Shown one piece after another: positions 10,573-22,303 of a stretch of 64,000 nucleotides of DNA; position 1 is the stretch's first letter, and each line of letters begins with the position of its first letter. A program made the position numbers and the translations under genes. Below the pieces are notes generated by a model, which worked only from the letters and a program-made list of their open reading frames with translations, made no database searches and had not been told where the DNA came from. Origin of the DNA: Hericium rajendrae (taxonomy: Eukaryota > Basidiomycota > Agaricomycetes > Russulales > Hericiaceae); NCBI GenBank assembly GCA_033439255.1, contig CM065887.1, forward strand, positions 2,232,001 to 2,296,000. Reading direction: 5' to 3'.

Positions 10573-12345
10573 TCAAAAGGATGTATAGGCGAAGCAGGTG
10601 GCAACATCTGCCTGGCGCTCTGAGAGCAACGAATGAAATTCCAAACCTCCTTGCCACCTTTCTTCACCCTGTTTGTCTATATCTCGTTTCTTCGCCGGGT
10701 CAGTCGCTTCCAGCGTTGTCCCCGCACAGAAGCCATAGTCGACATAGCGGACCAAGCCGCCGGCCATGTACTGCGTGACCGAAGCACGTCGTTCGGAGGC
10801 TGCGATTGGCGTGTTGCCATGCGTAATGGCCGCAGACGGTATGAGTACTGTTGCGCCAGGTGGGAACTCCACTATGAGCCTAAGCTCCCAGAAGTAAAGG
10901 TGGCCACCTTTCCTGTGGTCGTAACGACCCAACGCAGTGATCGCACACAAGCCGTACGCCACATTCTGACTGTCCACGTGAGCCTCTGTGACGACGTTTG
11001 ATCCGCAGTTGAATGCAATAGTGGGGAACACGCTGTTTGTGAAGTTTTTCTTCAGTTCGGGATGGTGCGCGCGAACAGCATTGCACACGGAGTGATAGTG
11101 CATGTACAGTTTTGGAGCTGCGATGGCCAAGGCATCTGGAGAGATGTAAATACTGGCTGCAGGAAGCAAAAGACGATAAACACAGACTGCTCTGAAAGTG
11201 AGCGATCCGCTTGATGTCGGCATTGGCAAGAAGTGCGTCTGCACACTTTGCATTTGCAACATTGTAAGGTTGCTGGCAACAACAATGAGGCATATGTAAA
11301 CCAGATAACGGCAAGGTAAGCGTACCTGGGGTCCTCCACCAAAGCTCATCCCTGCGGATACAACGGGATAGTCTCCACGAGATTTCTTACAGCGAGCGAG
11401 GTTGTTATCAGATGCGACATTAGTCATTGCTTGAGCGGCGCGTGTATTGGAACTCTCCCAGGTTTCAGCGGGCGGACATGCGGGAGGGTCGTCGGGACGG
11501 CCGATGAAATGGACAAAAGCTCGGCCCACATCTGTGGGGATTATCATCTCATCTCTGTAATGATACAGTCATTGAAAGCCGGTTAAAACAAATAAGGGTT
11601 ACACGAACCTGCCATCCCACGCTTTGTACTCGAAACCGAGAGCAAGTAATTCCTTAACTGCGTATACCCTCTCCTCCGCGCGTGCAGACGCGTCCCCAAT
11701 CCAACCAGGCTTTGAATGAGGTATGGCGGCGGCATCGATTACTGGGCCAACAGCTGCCGGCGAGCAATGTTTAAGCACTGCTTTGAGCCGAAGAGGCAGA
11801 ACGCCACGTTGTTCCAAAGCTCGCCGCTTTCTCATCTTTTTGAGATGCTGATATTGCTGTTGACGCGAACGGCCATTGGTACTGGCTAATTCTGGACCTG
11901 CAAATGAAGACGAAACAACCGGCGTAGAATTCGTAGACGTAGTCGATGGAGCCGCAATTGGCGTAGAAGTCGTAGACGTAGTCGATGGAGCCGCAGCATC
12001 GGCTGTCAGAGCACACCGCATAGCGGCTGTAATGGAGATGCCAAAGTGGTAAGACACCGACGGACGCAGAATGATTGGTGTCGACGAGGACTCTGAGGTG
12101 CCCATGTCCATGGCAGCTGCCGTGAGTGCCATAGAATGATAATCGCTTGCCACGGAAGATAAATGTTGCTGCCCGGCAGCAGCTTGTTTTGCTCGTGTCA
12201 TGGATCGCGTCTGGCGAAAGGTTAGGTATACTAATGAAAGGGCGTATGTTAAATTGCGCACCATGCGTGCTGAAGATGACATAGAGGCAGCCTCTACAGT
12301 ATTTGGAACAAACGAGAGGACCAGTGGACCCTGCTCGATCGCCAA
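10573..12345 (-). CDS. TET/JBP-type 2-oxoglutarate/Fe(II) DNA dioxygenase, intact copy
   Basis: Predicted nuclear oxidase that turns 5-methylcytosine into hydroxymethyl and further oxidised forms using Fe(II), O2 and 2-oxoglutarate. Four exons splice in frame: about 12345-11609, 11554-11326, 11245-11188 and 11156-10573, giving about 535 aa from the first Met, or 487 aa if translation starts at Met 12201 (MTRAKQAAAGQ), which I find likelier. The N-terminus is low-complexity (Ser/Thr) with a basic MRKRR patch and leads to LGFEYKAWDGR, the conserved entry motif. The catalytic core is complete: iron ligands HVD in EAHVDSQNVAYG and His in ITHGNTPIAASERR, plus GGHLYFWELRLIVEFPPGA and the Arg/SVTQYMAGGLVRY strand that binds 2-oxoglutarate in this family. 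No internal stop or frameshift was seen. Such genes spread in basidiomycetes alongside KDZ transposons; no KDZ transposase is visible here. Its 3' end is 20 bp from the duplicated target site of the hAT-like element. Confidence 0.88.
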
Positions 12346-13760
12346 CGTGCCGATGGTACAAGTGACGCACGTGAAGATTGGCTGTAAGAGGACCGGTGGA
12401 CCCTTCAGACAGCGTCTCCAGAGGGTGAGAAACTAATCGAGAACTTGGGCGAACAGCTCGGTTTTAACTTCAAGGTGGAAGGCATCGCCGTCGTCAAGAA
12501 GCGCGAAAATAGATTTAGATCGCCGTCACAGGCGATTTAGCATGACATATGGGTTTGGCTGTGGCGTTCTGCAGATCACCGTGTAATGCTTGGCACCAAT
12601 TTAATGAAGCGGGAATGTGCTGCAACATGGATAAAGAACGGACGCGCCTTTCGTCCGGGAAACGCCGTCACATCATATTGAGATTTTCGCAGAGAGAAAC
12701 AGGATACATTGGAAAGGATCATTAAAGCGTACGTAGGGACCCTGCCGACTATTGCGGGCGAAACCGAGTTGCTATGCGATACGTCCTGACAAGTAAAAAC
12801 GTTGGAGATTGAGCTCGATGGCCGTCAATAACGCTCAGGCCGAAGACGAGGCGGGCGGGACGGCGAGGGAGAGGGACTGGGGCACGGCTGGCTTAGGTCG
12901 GTGGTAAGCTCACGGCGGACACGGCAGAGTAGGCTCTGCAGCCAACTGGAACGCTCCATCAAAAGCCCGAATTTAGGGCCGGGCTATCGACCTCAGCTTT
13001 CGTCAGAATGGGAGGATGTCGTTGCGAGGCCCATATCCTTCTTATTTTACGGCCTTGGACACCTATGCTCTTTGGCTTTCTCCTGAGGGTTACAGCTCTT
13101 CTAGACAGCTGATAGCCCATATGCGTCCTTCTCTATGGCGATGCTGCTCCACGAGAAGGGACGCACATCGCACATCCACCCTGCGAGAGCGCTGTCTGCG
13201 GTAGTTTCGCGTTCGGGTTTGGCACAGGTAGAGAACGCGCAAATTCTGTGTGGCAGAGAATACGATGGCTTGCTGTGCGAGCTGTCTCTGAACGCACCTG
13301 AGAGTCCGGCATCCCATGTGCACTGCCGCAAACATGGTGACAACGCTTGCCAGTCACCGAAAAGTGGCAATTACTATCGCCTTCGCAAATTACACGGACG
13401 TGGGCATTCACGTTCAATTACATCCTGAATGATCCCAGCAGTAGATGTTTGTTTCTGAACACAAAGGTCGGGGAGAGAATGTAAAAAAACAAGCCTAAGA
13501 AATGTTATGCAGCATAGATTGAGAGATGACGATAAGGCAAGAAATGAAATGAAAAAGAGATAAAGCGACCAAATTTGTTCCGTACTCAGTTCAGTCAAAA
13601 GCGCAGAGCGAGACTGGAAGAGATAGTGTGCGGAAATGAAAGGAAGGTGAACTTGAAAAGAAAAAGGGATGGGAAACAAAGGGATGAATTCGAGGTGGGC
13701 TCATGAACTATCCAGAAGCTAAGTGAGTGCAGCATGGACGACGATTCATGGATACTTGCC
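12346..13760. other. intergenic with one short protein-like frame
   Basis: Mostly featureless. On the plus strand near 12410-12540 a frame reads EKLIENLGEQLGFNFKVEG, continues to RFRSPSQAI and stops; it may be a gene fragment but matches nothing I know. Frames at 13016-13430 on both strands overlap and cannot be ranked. An A-rich purine stretch occupies about 13480-13680. Confidence 0.35.
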
Positions 13761-14767
13761 TCAAAGCGAAGAAAGCACCTCAGAACAATCCTTCAGCCCT
13801 CCGCTGCGAGTCAAATTAACGGCCAACTCCTTGAGATGCGATGCAAGCTTAAAATCGAGATTTGGCTTCAAGCGCTCTGATAATAGACCGGTTAAAGCAG
13901 CAGCGCTCTCATCCTCTAGGCTGCGCTGCACAAGGTCTACAATGCGCCAGCTCTCTGCAACCACATACTTCATCCAAGGGAAGAAGCAAGAAAGGCGCTG
14001 CATCGAAGCCAGCTGGGAAGCCGTCACCACGCAGCGGGCCTTCACCGGAGCGTCCAGCATCTCCGATACATCTGACAGGAAGGACTTGTGCATGTCGCTG
14101 ACCTTGCCTTCCAGATATATTAAGTCACCCCTCGCGATGATGCTCCACAGAGTAGTGGGATGCAGAGATTGGCCGAAGTCCTGTAAAAAATTGTTGACGA
14201 TCACTGTAGACTTTGCTACGGGGAGTCTCTCTTGGACCTAACATGCCAAGCAATGAGTCAGCACGTCATCGTTGGACCTACATGAGACAGATTCACCATG
14301 AGCGTCGCGTTAAGCCTAGAATCTCGTCAGTCAGCCTCAAAGCAGTCTCGCGGTCTGCAATGCGGGATCACTGCACCTGTCAGCAACGTCATGCAATGAG
14401 ATCAAGATCTGCTGAAGTCCAGCCCCCGTCCGATGCGCATTGCTTGCGAATTGAAGAAGACTAGCAGCAATTTCGCTGTCATGAGGGAGTTTGGTGACAT
14501 ATGTAGCGGCGATTAATTCTGATATCATGAAGGGAGGCGTAGATCGACTGCCATTGACGGGACAAAGCGAAGCAAGATGAGAAAGATTGACGTAGGCACA
14601 TCTTTCTGATCTCTGCGCAAGCATGAGAACTGGAGCTAAGATTAATAACCTGTACTCACCCCCGAGTCCAGACCGGATAATATGGGAAGTTCTCCGTATA
14701 GCGACGCCAAACCTACAAACAAGAACGTACTGACGAAAAGCTGGAAAGCCTCCGCCCAGCGATTCAT
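13761..14767 (-). CDS. unknown protein with N-terminal signal anchor
   Basis: Five exons join in frame to about 265 aa. Exon 1 from ATG at 14767 reads MNRWAEAFQLFVSTFLFVGL, a likely signal anchor, and ends at a GTGAGT donor. Exon 2 is the helical segment with ISELIAATYVTKLPHDSEIA and ends LHDVADR. A very small exon (about 20 nt, LNATLM) sits between a 61-nt and a roughly 60-nt intron. The last long exon reads VQERLPVAKSTVIVNNFLQD, later LWSIIARGDLIYLEGKVSD and MHKSFLSDVSEML, and ends CSEVLSSL. The mostly alpha-helical, leucine-rich composition is coherent, but I recognise no family. The complementary strand also has a long frame (13723-14241), which I reject because it does not splice to anything. 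Confidence 0.6.
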
Positions 14768-15496
14768 GGCGGAGAAATAGGTTTGCAGGTTTGGAGAGGC
14801 AGACTGCAGACGAATGGAGGGATGGATTGGGCGTGAAGATACTGCATTATGTTATAAGGCAAGCAGCAGGCATACGGTGAAATGAGGCAACAGAGAAGTC
14901 GATAATCATGGCGACGGATTCAGATATTCTGTCTCGGAAGATCTGGGAAATGTGATACCAGATCTAGCGTTGGAGTGGCCTAGGGCAGGAGCTGAGCCCA
15001 AGGTGATAGCAAGGATGATGAGCTACTCTACATGAGGCGAGCCTGCTATGGACACTGCTGACTAAGCCTCGGCTAACTCCGGACTCCTCTTAACCTCTGG
15101 ATCTAGGGAGCCCTCAGCTCCCTAGTCCAGCGTCTGTTTACCGGGACTTTGGCCAAGCGGGCAGGCACTTACAGAGGAGATATTCCTCGTACAAATATCA
15201 CAGATACATCGTCTTTCGCTCTATCAACCAATCTGTGATAAATGAACCGTGCCCCATGCTCGTGCCACGCTGTTGACATGCGATAGGCACTCCATGAAGC
15301 AGAAGTTGGGGAGGATCGGCGCCGGAGCATGGCCCTTTGTACTCCCAAATGGCGCCTGGTATTAAGGTCTCAAGTCCGTATACCATTCGAGAAGCCCCTC
15401 CGCCAATCCACGCCGCACCGCTCCCGATGACTACCCGCAGCCAAACCAAAAAACTACTCCAAAAGGTGCCTTGTTACTCTTTCGTGATACTTATTT
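14768..15496. other. intergenic; possible upstream exon of the next gene
   Basis: No clear gene. A plus-strand stretch near 15330-15360 could be a 5' exon of the F-box/LRR-like gene that follows, but no splice pair stands out. Confidence 0.3.
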
Positions 15497-16621
15497 GAGA
15501 TCCTTACGTTCCTCCCTCCAGGCAATAATGAATACGCAGGCTCAGGTAGTGCCCATACGCCTTCCTTTGACAAAGTGCTGACGATCGACGTCCAGGACTG
15601 TGTTAGAATCGGAGACGTTACCGATCTTAAGAGATGGGTAGCAATATGCAATTGAAACATACTCGTCTCCACATCCATCGAAATTCTGGAAATCGACTTA
15701 CCCATCGAAAGCGGCGTACTGCCTATGATTCGCCAGTTGCTCAACAGTGCGCGCCGCTTCCATGCCCTGCGTCTTCATTATGCGACCTCCTCCTTCCGTT
15801 GTATACCACCTTCTGCAATTTTCAACAGCCTGACCCTATTCGATACAACGCTGCCGCACAAAGTATTAGTTGATTTCATCGACAACCACCCACGCATCAC
15901 CAATCTCATCTTGGGGCCTTGCGGGACCTCCTCGCTGTGCCCCCTACGTGGATCCTCCCTTGTATTCCTCGAACAGCTCTCCTGTCCCCCTGCGTGCCTA
16001 TCTGGACTCGTTCCCCAGTCCGCCTGGCATGTTGAGACCGTGTACAAAGGCCGGCGAGATCTGGAGTTATCTTCCCGCGTCGTAACGAAAACTTTCAAGA
16101 TGCTAACGGACCTCACGACGCTCCATATCGACTTCAACCCGACGGAGATCGACTTCCTAGAGCATCTAGCTGAGGCGGCACCCTCCCTGTCCAATTTGAA
16201 GCTAACGGAGAGCTCATTCAAGCCACGCGTATGCGATTCTATCTCCCTTAATCGCCATGTTGCTGACTTGCTCTATGGGAAGAGCACTGCAGGTACTGCT
16301 GGCCCTGTCTTTCGAGACGTTCCGCGATGGACCGCGCAGCTACTTGCCTTCCCCAATCTCACCACCCTATGGCTCAAGATCAATGGCGCTTTGGTGCTAC
16401 CTGCCGATAATGAAGAGGCACTTATCAGAAGTTGGGTCGTGTCGCATGGCGTCGCTCTGCACCCGAAATTGTCGCGGTTGTTAGTCTGGACGAACTCAAG
16501 GGCCCACAAAGGAAACCTAAGTATCTGGCGAAGAATTGGTCGGTACTGGAACAAGGTATATCAGCGAATTGTACCGGAGGATTCCACGGCAAAGATTGAC
16601 GAGGAGGCTTTCCACCACTAA
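15497..16621 (+). pseudogene. F-box/LRR-like protein with in-frame stop
   Basis: Resembles the large basidiomycete family of F-box-associated leucine-rich proteins (HALRLHYATSSFRCIP, FIDNHPRITNLILGPCG, LTDLTTLHIDFNPTE, LTTLWLKINGALVLP). The family is thought to present substrates to SCF ubiquitin ligases, but no F-box itself is visible here. A coherent frame runs from about 15497 (EILTFLPPGNNEYAGSGSA) through DVTDLKRWVAICN, meets a TGA at 15653-15655, and resumes in the same frame with ILVSTSIEILEIDLPIESG into the 298-residue frame from Met 15725. I found no intron phase that removes the TGA. Either the gene is inactivated or translation starts at 15725 and the N-terminal part is lost. A degenerate tandem repeat follows its stop. 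Confidence 0.6.
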
Positions 16622-16739
16622 CAGGTGAGCGTTGTTCTTCGATTTTAGTGCGACACAGGTTTCATTTACTATGCTATATCCGCATAGAATAATGCCCACC
16701 CTAGAATGTGGCTGCCTTTCCCTACTTTCCAACACCTAT

Positions 16740-17110
16740 GCCCATTTATGCATATGTCCCATGCCACGTGTATCATATGTCATGAGCGCGGAGTCAGTCC
16801 AACATATGTCCGTCTTTCCCTATCAGATCATTGGTACTTGTCTAAAAAAAAACATCGCACTTACCTTGCTCTTTCGCTCTCACCACAAGCGCAGGTTCGA
16901 TCTGAAATGTGTTCGTCTCTCGCTATGTCATGCCTATCTTCATTCGTCAGACCGTTGCTACTATTACTTGTCAAAAAACATCATACTTACTTTTCGCTTT
17001 TCCTTTCTCACCACGTTAATCCAGAGATGTGTTCGTCTTTCTCCGTCTATATTCATTCGTCAGATTTCCCGTCCTTGGTTTATAAGAAACATACTTAGTC
17101 CTAACCTTTC
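16740..17110 (+). repeat. degenerate tandem repeat, about 120-130-bp unit
   Basis: Three or more diverged copies of a T-rich unit containing a TCAGA-TTG-TACTTGTC-AAAAAACAT core, a CACTTAC-TTTCGCTTTTC segment and an AGATGTGTTCGTCTTTC segment. The open frame across it (16632-17171) is an effect of the repeat and is not annotated. It may lie in the 3' untranslated region of the preceding gene. Confidence 0.55.
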
Positions 17111-19044
17111 GCTCGTCCCGTGCTCTCTGTTTCGAATTTCTTGTTTCGAAATTTCTATTGGCCACCCTTGAAATTGATTCGTCCCTCATACTGTAATGTT
17201 TCCGGAAGTGGTCGGGAATAAGAGAGTCTGCACGTTAGTGACTACATGGCCGCACGTCCGTCCATTGCTCGAGCGATGCACTTGTCGCCCCAGTCGTTGT
17301 GGCGTCCGATCCGCGTGGGACACAGGTTTAAACACTGTTTAAACTCAGCTGGTGACTCACCGTAGTGAGAGAGCCAGGACTTGCAGCTCAAGCACTCAGT
17401 CCTGATGCGGACCTTGACTTACCTTGACGCGTGACGGCGTGTGTGAACGCTGAACGTGCTGAACGTTGAACATTTGAACGGCCAGCTGTACGTGTAGGAC
17501 TATGTTCCATCATTGTGGCGGCTGGCTAGGTGGTGCGTTTCTCTTCTTCCCTGCCCTTCGTTTGCAGGTTAATGACTGTGACTGCACGCAGTGGGACTGT
17601 TTCTCAAGGAGGGCATTGTGCATAACGTGCCGCATCGGTGCTGCGTGTGCATGACAATACGAGGGTTGCGCTTTGCTAGTAGTAGTACTACCGTAGGTCA
17701 GGATTTCGGAGATAAGGACCGACACGTGATTACGCGGCGCCGTTAATCGAGAGGCGTCCTCCTCCTTCACGTGCTTTATATCGCAAGTATCCCCCTCGTT
17801 TCTCATTTTTAACCACTCTAGAGTGGAACTCAAATGTTCGTGCTATCATGAAGCAGAAGATCAGCCTCGATCCTCCCCAAACTAAGGTCTCTGGGCCCAG
17901 GTGCGTCGATATCTGCTGATCTCCCATATCCTTCTCGTCGTGCCTCGTAGCCTTCCGTCTCATATACAATTCACAAAATATCAGAGATGCATGCGATATG
18001 TGAGGCTTCGGAGGCGAGGTACGACAACGCTCACTGCTAGCACGGCAAGCCCATGGCTTTGCGAACATCACGGCTACTTCGCCGCTCGAAACAGTCACTC
18101 TTCTATCCCTGTCCCAGCACAGATTACAGAACTGGTGTTATTCAATCAAACGGCTTTGCTGTGAGTCAATTTCTTCTGCTGTTCTTAAGGATCTCCTACT
18201 AACAGCAAATCGATCACTGACGCAGAGCGCCATCTCCACTGTCACCGACACGATTGCACAAGCTCGTCCTTGCCAACGGCGGCTAACAGCGAGTCTCCTG
18301 CGCAATCCTCTGCACCGTCTTGAAGCGGCACTTTACTGAAGAGGATTGCTCAAGGCAGGACGCTATGCGCACGTACCTCCGCGTCAAAGTTGGCGATGTC
18401 GCCCTTGCTTGTTGCTCTCAGGCCTCTGTGATATTGGAGGACTTGATATCGACGCTAATGCTAGGTCGACTATCATCTTATTCAGTCTGCTTAGAGATAT
18501 TATCGCTGCGCGCCCTCGACAGGTTCATTGTAAATGGGTTTTGTGCTGTACCACCGGAGTCAGATAGTTTCGAGCCTTCTGTAACCGACTCCTAGAAGAA
18601 AATAATACAATCCTTGCAAGTATATCAGAGTGATCTATGTCTATAGAGCTTACTGAACTCGTATCAGACGCCGGTTGGTGTGGTTTGGTATATTTGCGAG
18701 CGAGATCTAAGCTTGTCATTGTTATATTGTTAATGAACTTTGTCCCAGATCGTGGACCGAACCACGAGGCAGAATCGCCAAGGACTCTGAGAAGGGGCGA
18801 GTTGGCTGCATACATACACATGTCAGACCCACACTAAACAGACCGCCCGGAATATTTAGAGAGTTTCATCTAATGAATACACTACACCACGCATCGCGTT
18901 TTCCCCCGCAGAGTACATGAAATATTCTAATGCTTGACTAGATCTCCGCCAATCCAGGCAAGGTTAAAAGGCCCCACGTCTGTGTGCACGGTCGCTGTAC
19001 TGCCATCGAGTCCCCAGTGAACTGCCATAGCACTGTGTTCTTCC
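17111..19044. other. long gene-poor stretch
   Basis: No supportable gene. Two GTTTAAAC palindromes lie 3 bp apart at 17326-17344. Frames between 17500 and 18840 overlap on both strands, and none splices into a recognisable protein. Confidence 0.4.
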
Positions 19045-19828
19045 ATGGACTCTACAGGGAAGAATAAGCGGCGTCGTGTCAACGAGCTTGAAAACTCCCT
19101 TGCGCAAAATCCCCTGCCTGCGTCTGATGTGGTACGTCGGCATGTAACACGCTACTCCCTGACATTAACCCTCCACAAAGACGCCGTCGAAAGAGGCACA
19201 TGCCCTCAAGATCGAGCCCGTTGAGCTCTCGCCCTTCACTCTCCCTGCGGTTTCGGGGGTTCGCACCTTGGTCCAGCGGGAGGGATCGCCTTCAATTTTC
19301 CGGCAGGTGAGCGCACTACTTACTCCCTTGCTTCATAATTCGTCTCTGAGAGGTGTCCATCAGGGAGATCATGATGTCCGACAAGACCCCCTTCAACAGG
19401 ACGCAGCGAGTCAGCCGCAGGTCGACATGATGGCAGAGGAGCAGCTCCGGCACATACGCCAGATTTTGCAGCCCATGCTGGAAGAAGAGACGGAGTGGGA
19501 GCGAAAAGCGATAGTAGAGGCTCGGGATGGGGTGGAGCGTCTGTTGAAGGTATCCGAACGTGAGGAGAAGGTGCGCGAACGTGAATATCAATGCAATCGT
19601 AACGACCAGAAGATGCTGGACAACAATCGCCGGATGGAAGAGAATAGAACCAGGATGAGGGAGCTCGAGCAGCGGGTTATTGAGGCTGACGCCAAGGTAC
19701 GGCTTTGGGAGCAAAGGGTGCAGGACAACGAGCGGAAGATTTCGAAGGCCAAAGCCGAGTTCGTCGCTTTGAAGGGAATCGTCCGCGGTCTCGAAAATGC
19801 GATCAATGCCTTTGGAGAGAAGTTGTAA
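19045..19828 (+). CDS. coiled-coil protein, unknown function
   Basis: Three exons give about 215 aa. Exon 1 from ATG at 19045 begins MDSTGKNKRRRVNELENSL, with a basic KNKRRR patch that could be a nuclear signal, and ends at a GTACGT donor. Exon 2 (TPSKEAHALKIEPVELSPF) ends IFRQ before GTGAGC. The third exon is almost wholly charged heptads: EEQLRHIRQILQPMLEEETE, REEKVREREYQCNRNDQKM, RMRELEQRVIEADAKVRLW, ending ENAINAFGEKL. This should form a long parallel coil, as in scaffold or tether proteins. Nothing identifies a partner. The small size and the fast-evolving look suggest a lineage-specific gene. Confidence 0.72.
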
Positions 19829-21343
19829 TCCTGTATGTCACCGTGTTTGACTTTATGATGTCGCTTGTTTCCTCTACCATCACCTCCTTGTATATTAGCT
19901 TCCTTTTCCTGACAATATAGCATGGTTCTGATAGCTTGTTGTATGTGTATGACCTCGCGAGCTTCCCGTGTTGTCTGCTGACGCAGGTGTCCACTTTTTT
20001 TTATCGTTTTCTACTGCATTTTCGCATTTCTCGGTACCAGGCTCTATCTCTTCATCTCCATCATCGCTCCCCTCTGCTTACTTTGGATCTCTTCCCACCC
20101 CGCTTCACGCGCAAACGCACGGTTGACGCCTTCCCATTCTTGACGCATTAGCACAAATTTCCCGCACATCACGCCCTCGGAATTCGTCGGGCACGGACTT
20201 GATACCTGCCACCGCCGCCCGATGAAACGATATCGAGGCACGATGGTTGAGTACTCGTCTATTCTGCCTCAGGGAGACTGCCAGTAATGCCGCTTCTTCG
20301 GATCCCCTTGTCCCTGCCGCTTGCTGACTCTGTTACTCCGCCACGTCTTCAGGCGTGCTGTACCACGGCGTTCCTTCGCCAGCATCCTGAGCCTTATTGT
20401 CATCAGCATCGCCGTCGTCGCGGACACACCCGCTGCTATCCACTGCTTCCCGCCCCACTCGCCTCGTACCCCCGCACTGCAATGCAAAGTACGGGCGCGT
20501 GCACGTCGTTCCGGGGCGCAGGGCGCGACGCGGGACAAATGACACACAACACACAGGACACGAGACGCGGTGCAGGGGTGATCGCCTTAAAAGAGGTCTA
20601 TTCCACACGTGTTTTCTTGAAGTAGTCTCTCACATAGCGTTTGCTTTGCGTAGATAGTGCGATGAATGGGCAAGTCAAACAGCTTTGGTTCTTCTCGAAC
20701 CTGTCCAGGTGAAGCCCATCAACGACAAGTGCTGTGCCTTCACCAAAGGTGCCCGCTTGGCGCTCGATATCATTGAGTATGAGACTGGCATTGAGCTGAG
20801 ATCGTTCAGTTGGAGACTTGGAGTCGTCTCTAATAAGTTTGTCAGAAGGCTTGGTGCGCATATTTTCCCTTCGCGACGATCTTGTTTCTAAAGCGTCGAC
20901 TGACGATCGCTCCACGCGTTTCTTTATGCACCCGGCAGGCACAATCATGAGCATCGTACTTCTTTGCAGAGCCAGATCTCCGTTTCTAGACCTCCATCTC
21001 TTTGGCCCATGTTACACGTGTGCGGCGCATTGCAAGGAGGACTGGTCACTCGCAGCCGCAATGCATAAATGCTTGTCTTTCTCTCCCTTTCTGTCTGACG
21101 GCATGTCAATCATATGGAAGGCCCTTTCACTCGCAATGCTCCTTCTTCTTTTTGTCTTGTTGCTTTGACTGTGTCGTCCCATTACTCTGACTTCGAAATG
21201 AAAGGTCTCAGCGACCTCAAAGGACAGACGACTAGTTCCGACATGGCTGGCTGCCGATATAAAGATGCGTCCGTCTATGATAAAGCCAACAGGATATCCC
21301 CACTCACTCGTCTTCGACTGCAACACAATAGATTTCGTCCAGA
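19829..21343. other. intergenic; scattered weak frames
   Basis: Possible decayed coding sequence near 20186-20540 (+) with a hydrophobic ASILSLIVISIAVVADTP stretch, interrupted by stops; I recognise no family. Minus-strand frames at 20598-20954 and 21012-21326 are also possible but overlap the promoter of the next gene. Confidence 0.3.
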
Positions 21344-22303
21344 ATGAAGGCCATTACCACTTTTCGCGTGTGTCGTTACTCTGCGCATCCATATCGTCCG
21401 GTCCGACAAGGAATGCGTGATGTATGTTTTTTTTTCCTTCGTAATTTCTTTTGGTACCCTGCGTTAATTACTGTCTTCTCTTAGACGGCTTTAGTTCATT
21501 CGAAGCCTTCCCAGATATGCTCTCCATCAGCGCCCCGGATCAGTCCTGAATCCATATCTTCACGGTCCTCGCGGTCGTCGCCACCTCGTGATGATTACTA
21601 TTCTCCCACCACTCTCCCGCACTCCCCGATTTCCAGCGTCCTTCCGGGTCTCGCTACAGAAAGCTCATCCTCCTCGCCATCGTGCGAGCCTTCCTTCGAC
21701 GACTTCCCACCGATCCAAATTAGCTCCAAACCCTTATCTTTGCGGTCCCCTTCTTACTCCGCGCCTTCTACGACTATAGAACCACCTTCACCATTTTTGT
21801 GTAACACTTCTTCCAGCGACTCCGGACCTCCGTCTATGCCTCCCGTTTCTAGTGACTCTTCCTCCAGCGACTCCAGACCTCCATCTACGCCTCCCATCTC
21901 TCCTACTGCCGATGCATCTCCATCCTCCTCTGGGCCCGCACTTTTATCGCCATCCACTGTCGTCGTGCAGCTTTCGGGCCCTGAAGTTCAGGCGCACGAA
22001 CAGAAGATTCGCGGCATCGAGGAATTCATGCGATGGTTTTCATCCGTGGGCATCGACAAGTTGGCTCGCCCGCCTGCGACGAAGTCTCCGAACAACGGCG
22101 ATATTTTTGTTCATATGTATTCCGGACGGGTTCAAATATGGATGTGGAGTAGCTGCACACAGTGGGTGGAGGTCGCGGAGAACCACGCTCACCCTATCTT
22201 ACGTGGGCATCGGTTGTGGATGAAGTCGGGCAACATCCCGACCTGGGTTTCACGGAAGACTGTTAGCACCTACAAGGGCAGGGCGAAGAAACGAACCTCG
22301 TGA
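21344..22303 (+). CDS. unknown protein with C-terminal GDIYMH-type domain (copy 2 of 3)
   Basis: Two exons give about 298 aa. Exon 1 is 21344-21421 (MKAITTFRVCRYSAHPYRP), donor GTATGT. Exon 2 is 21485-22303. The middle is a disordered Ser/Pro tract, including a short internal repeat (SSSDSGPPSMPPVSSDS and SSSSDSRPPSTPPISP). Then come a helix (AHEQKIRGIEEFMRWFSSVG) and the C-terminal domain: GDIFVHMYSGRVQIWMW, W, HAHPILRGHRLWMKSGNIP, TWVSRKTV, with a basic end (GRAKKRTS). The same domain and exon plan occur in the minus-strand gene at 6601-7519, and a decayed copy lies 2.4 kb downstream. Function unknown. The basic tail could mean nuclear or nucleic-acid association, but that is inference. Confidence 0.7.

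Noticed and set aside
14320-14390. A 22-nt intron in the 13761-14767 gene
   Set aside because: A 61-nt intron ending at TTCTAG gives a better in-frame path with a small exon.
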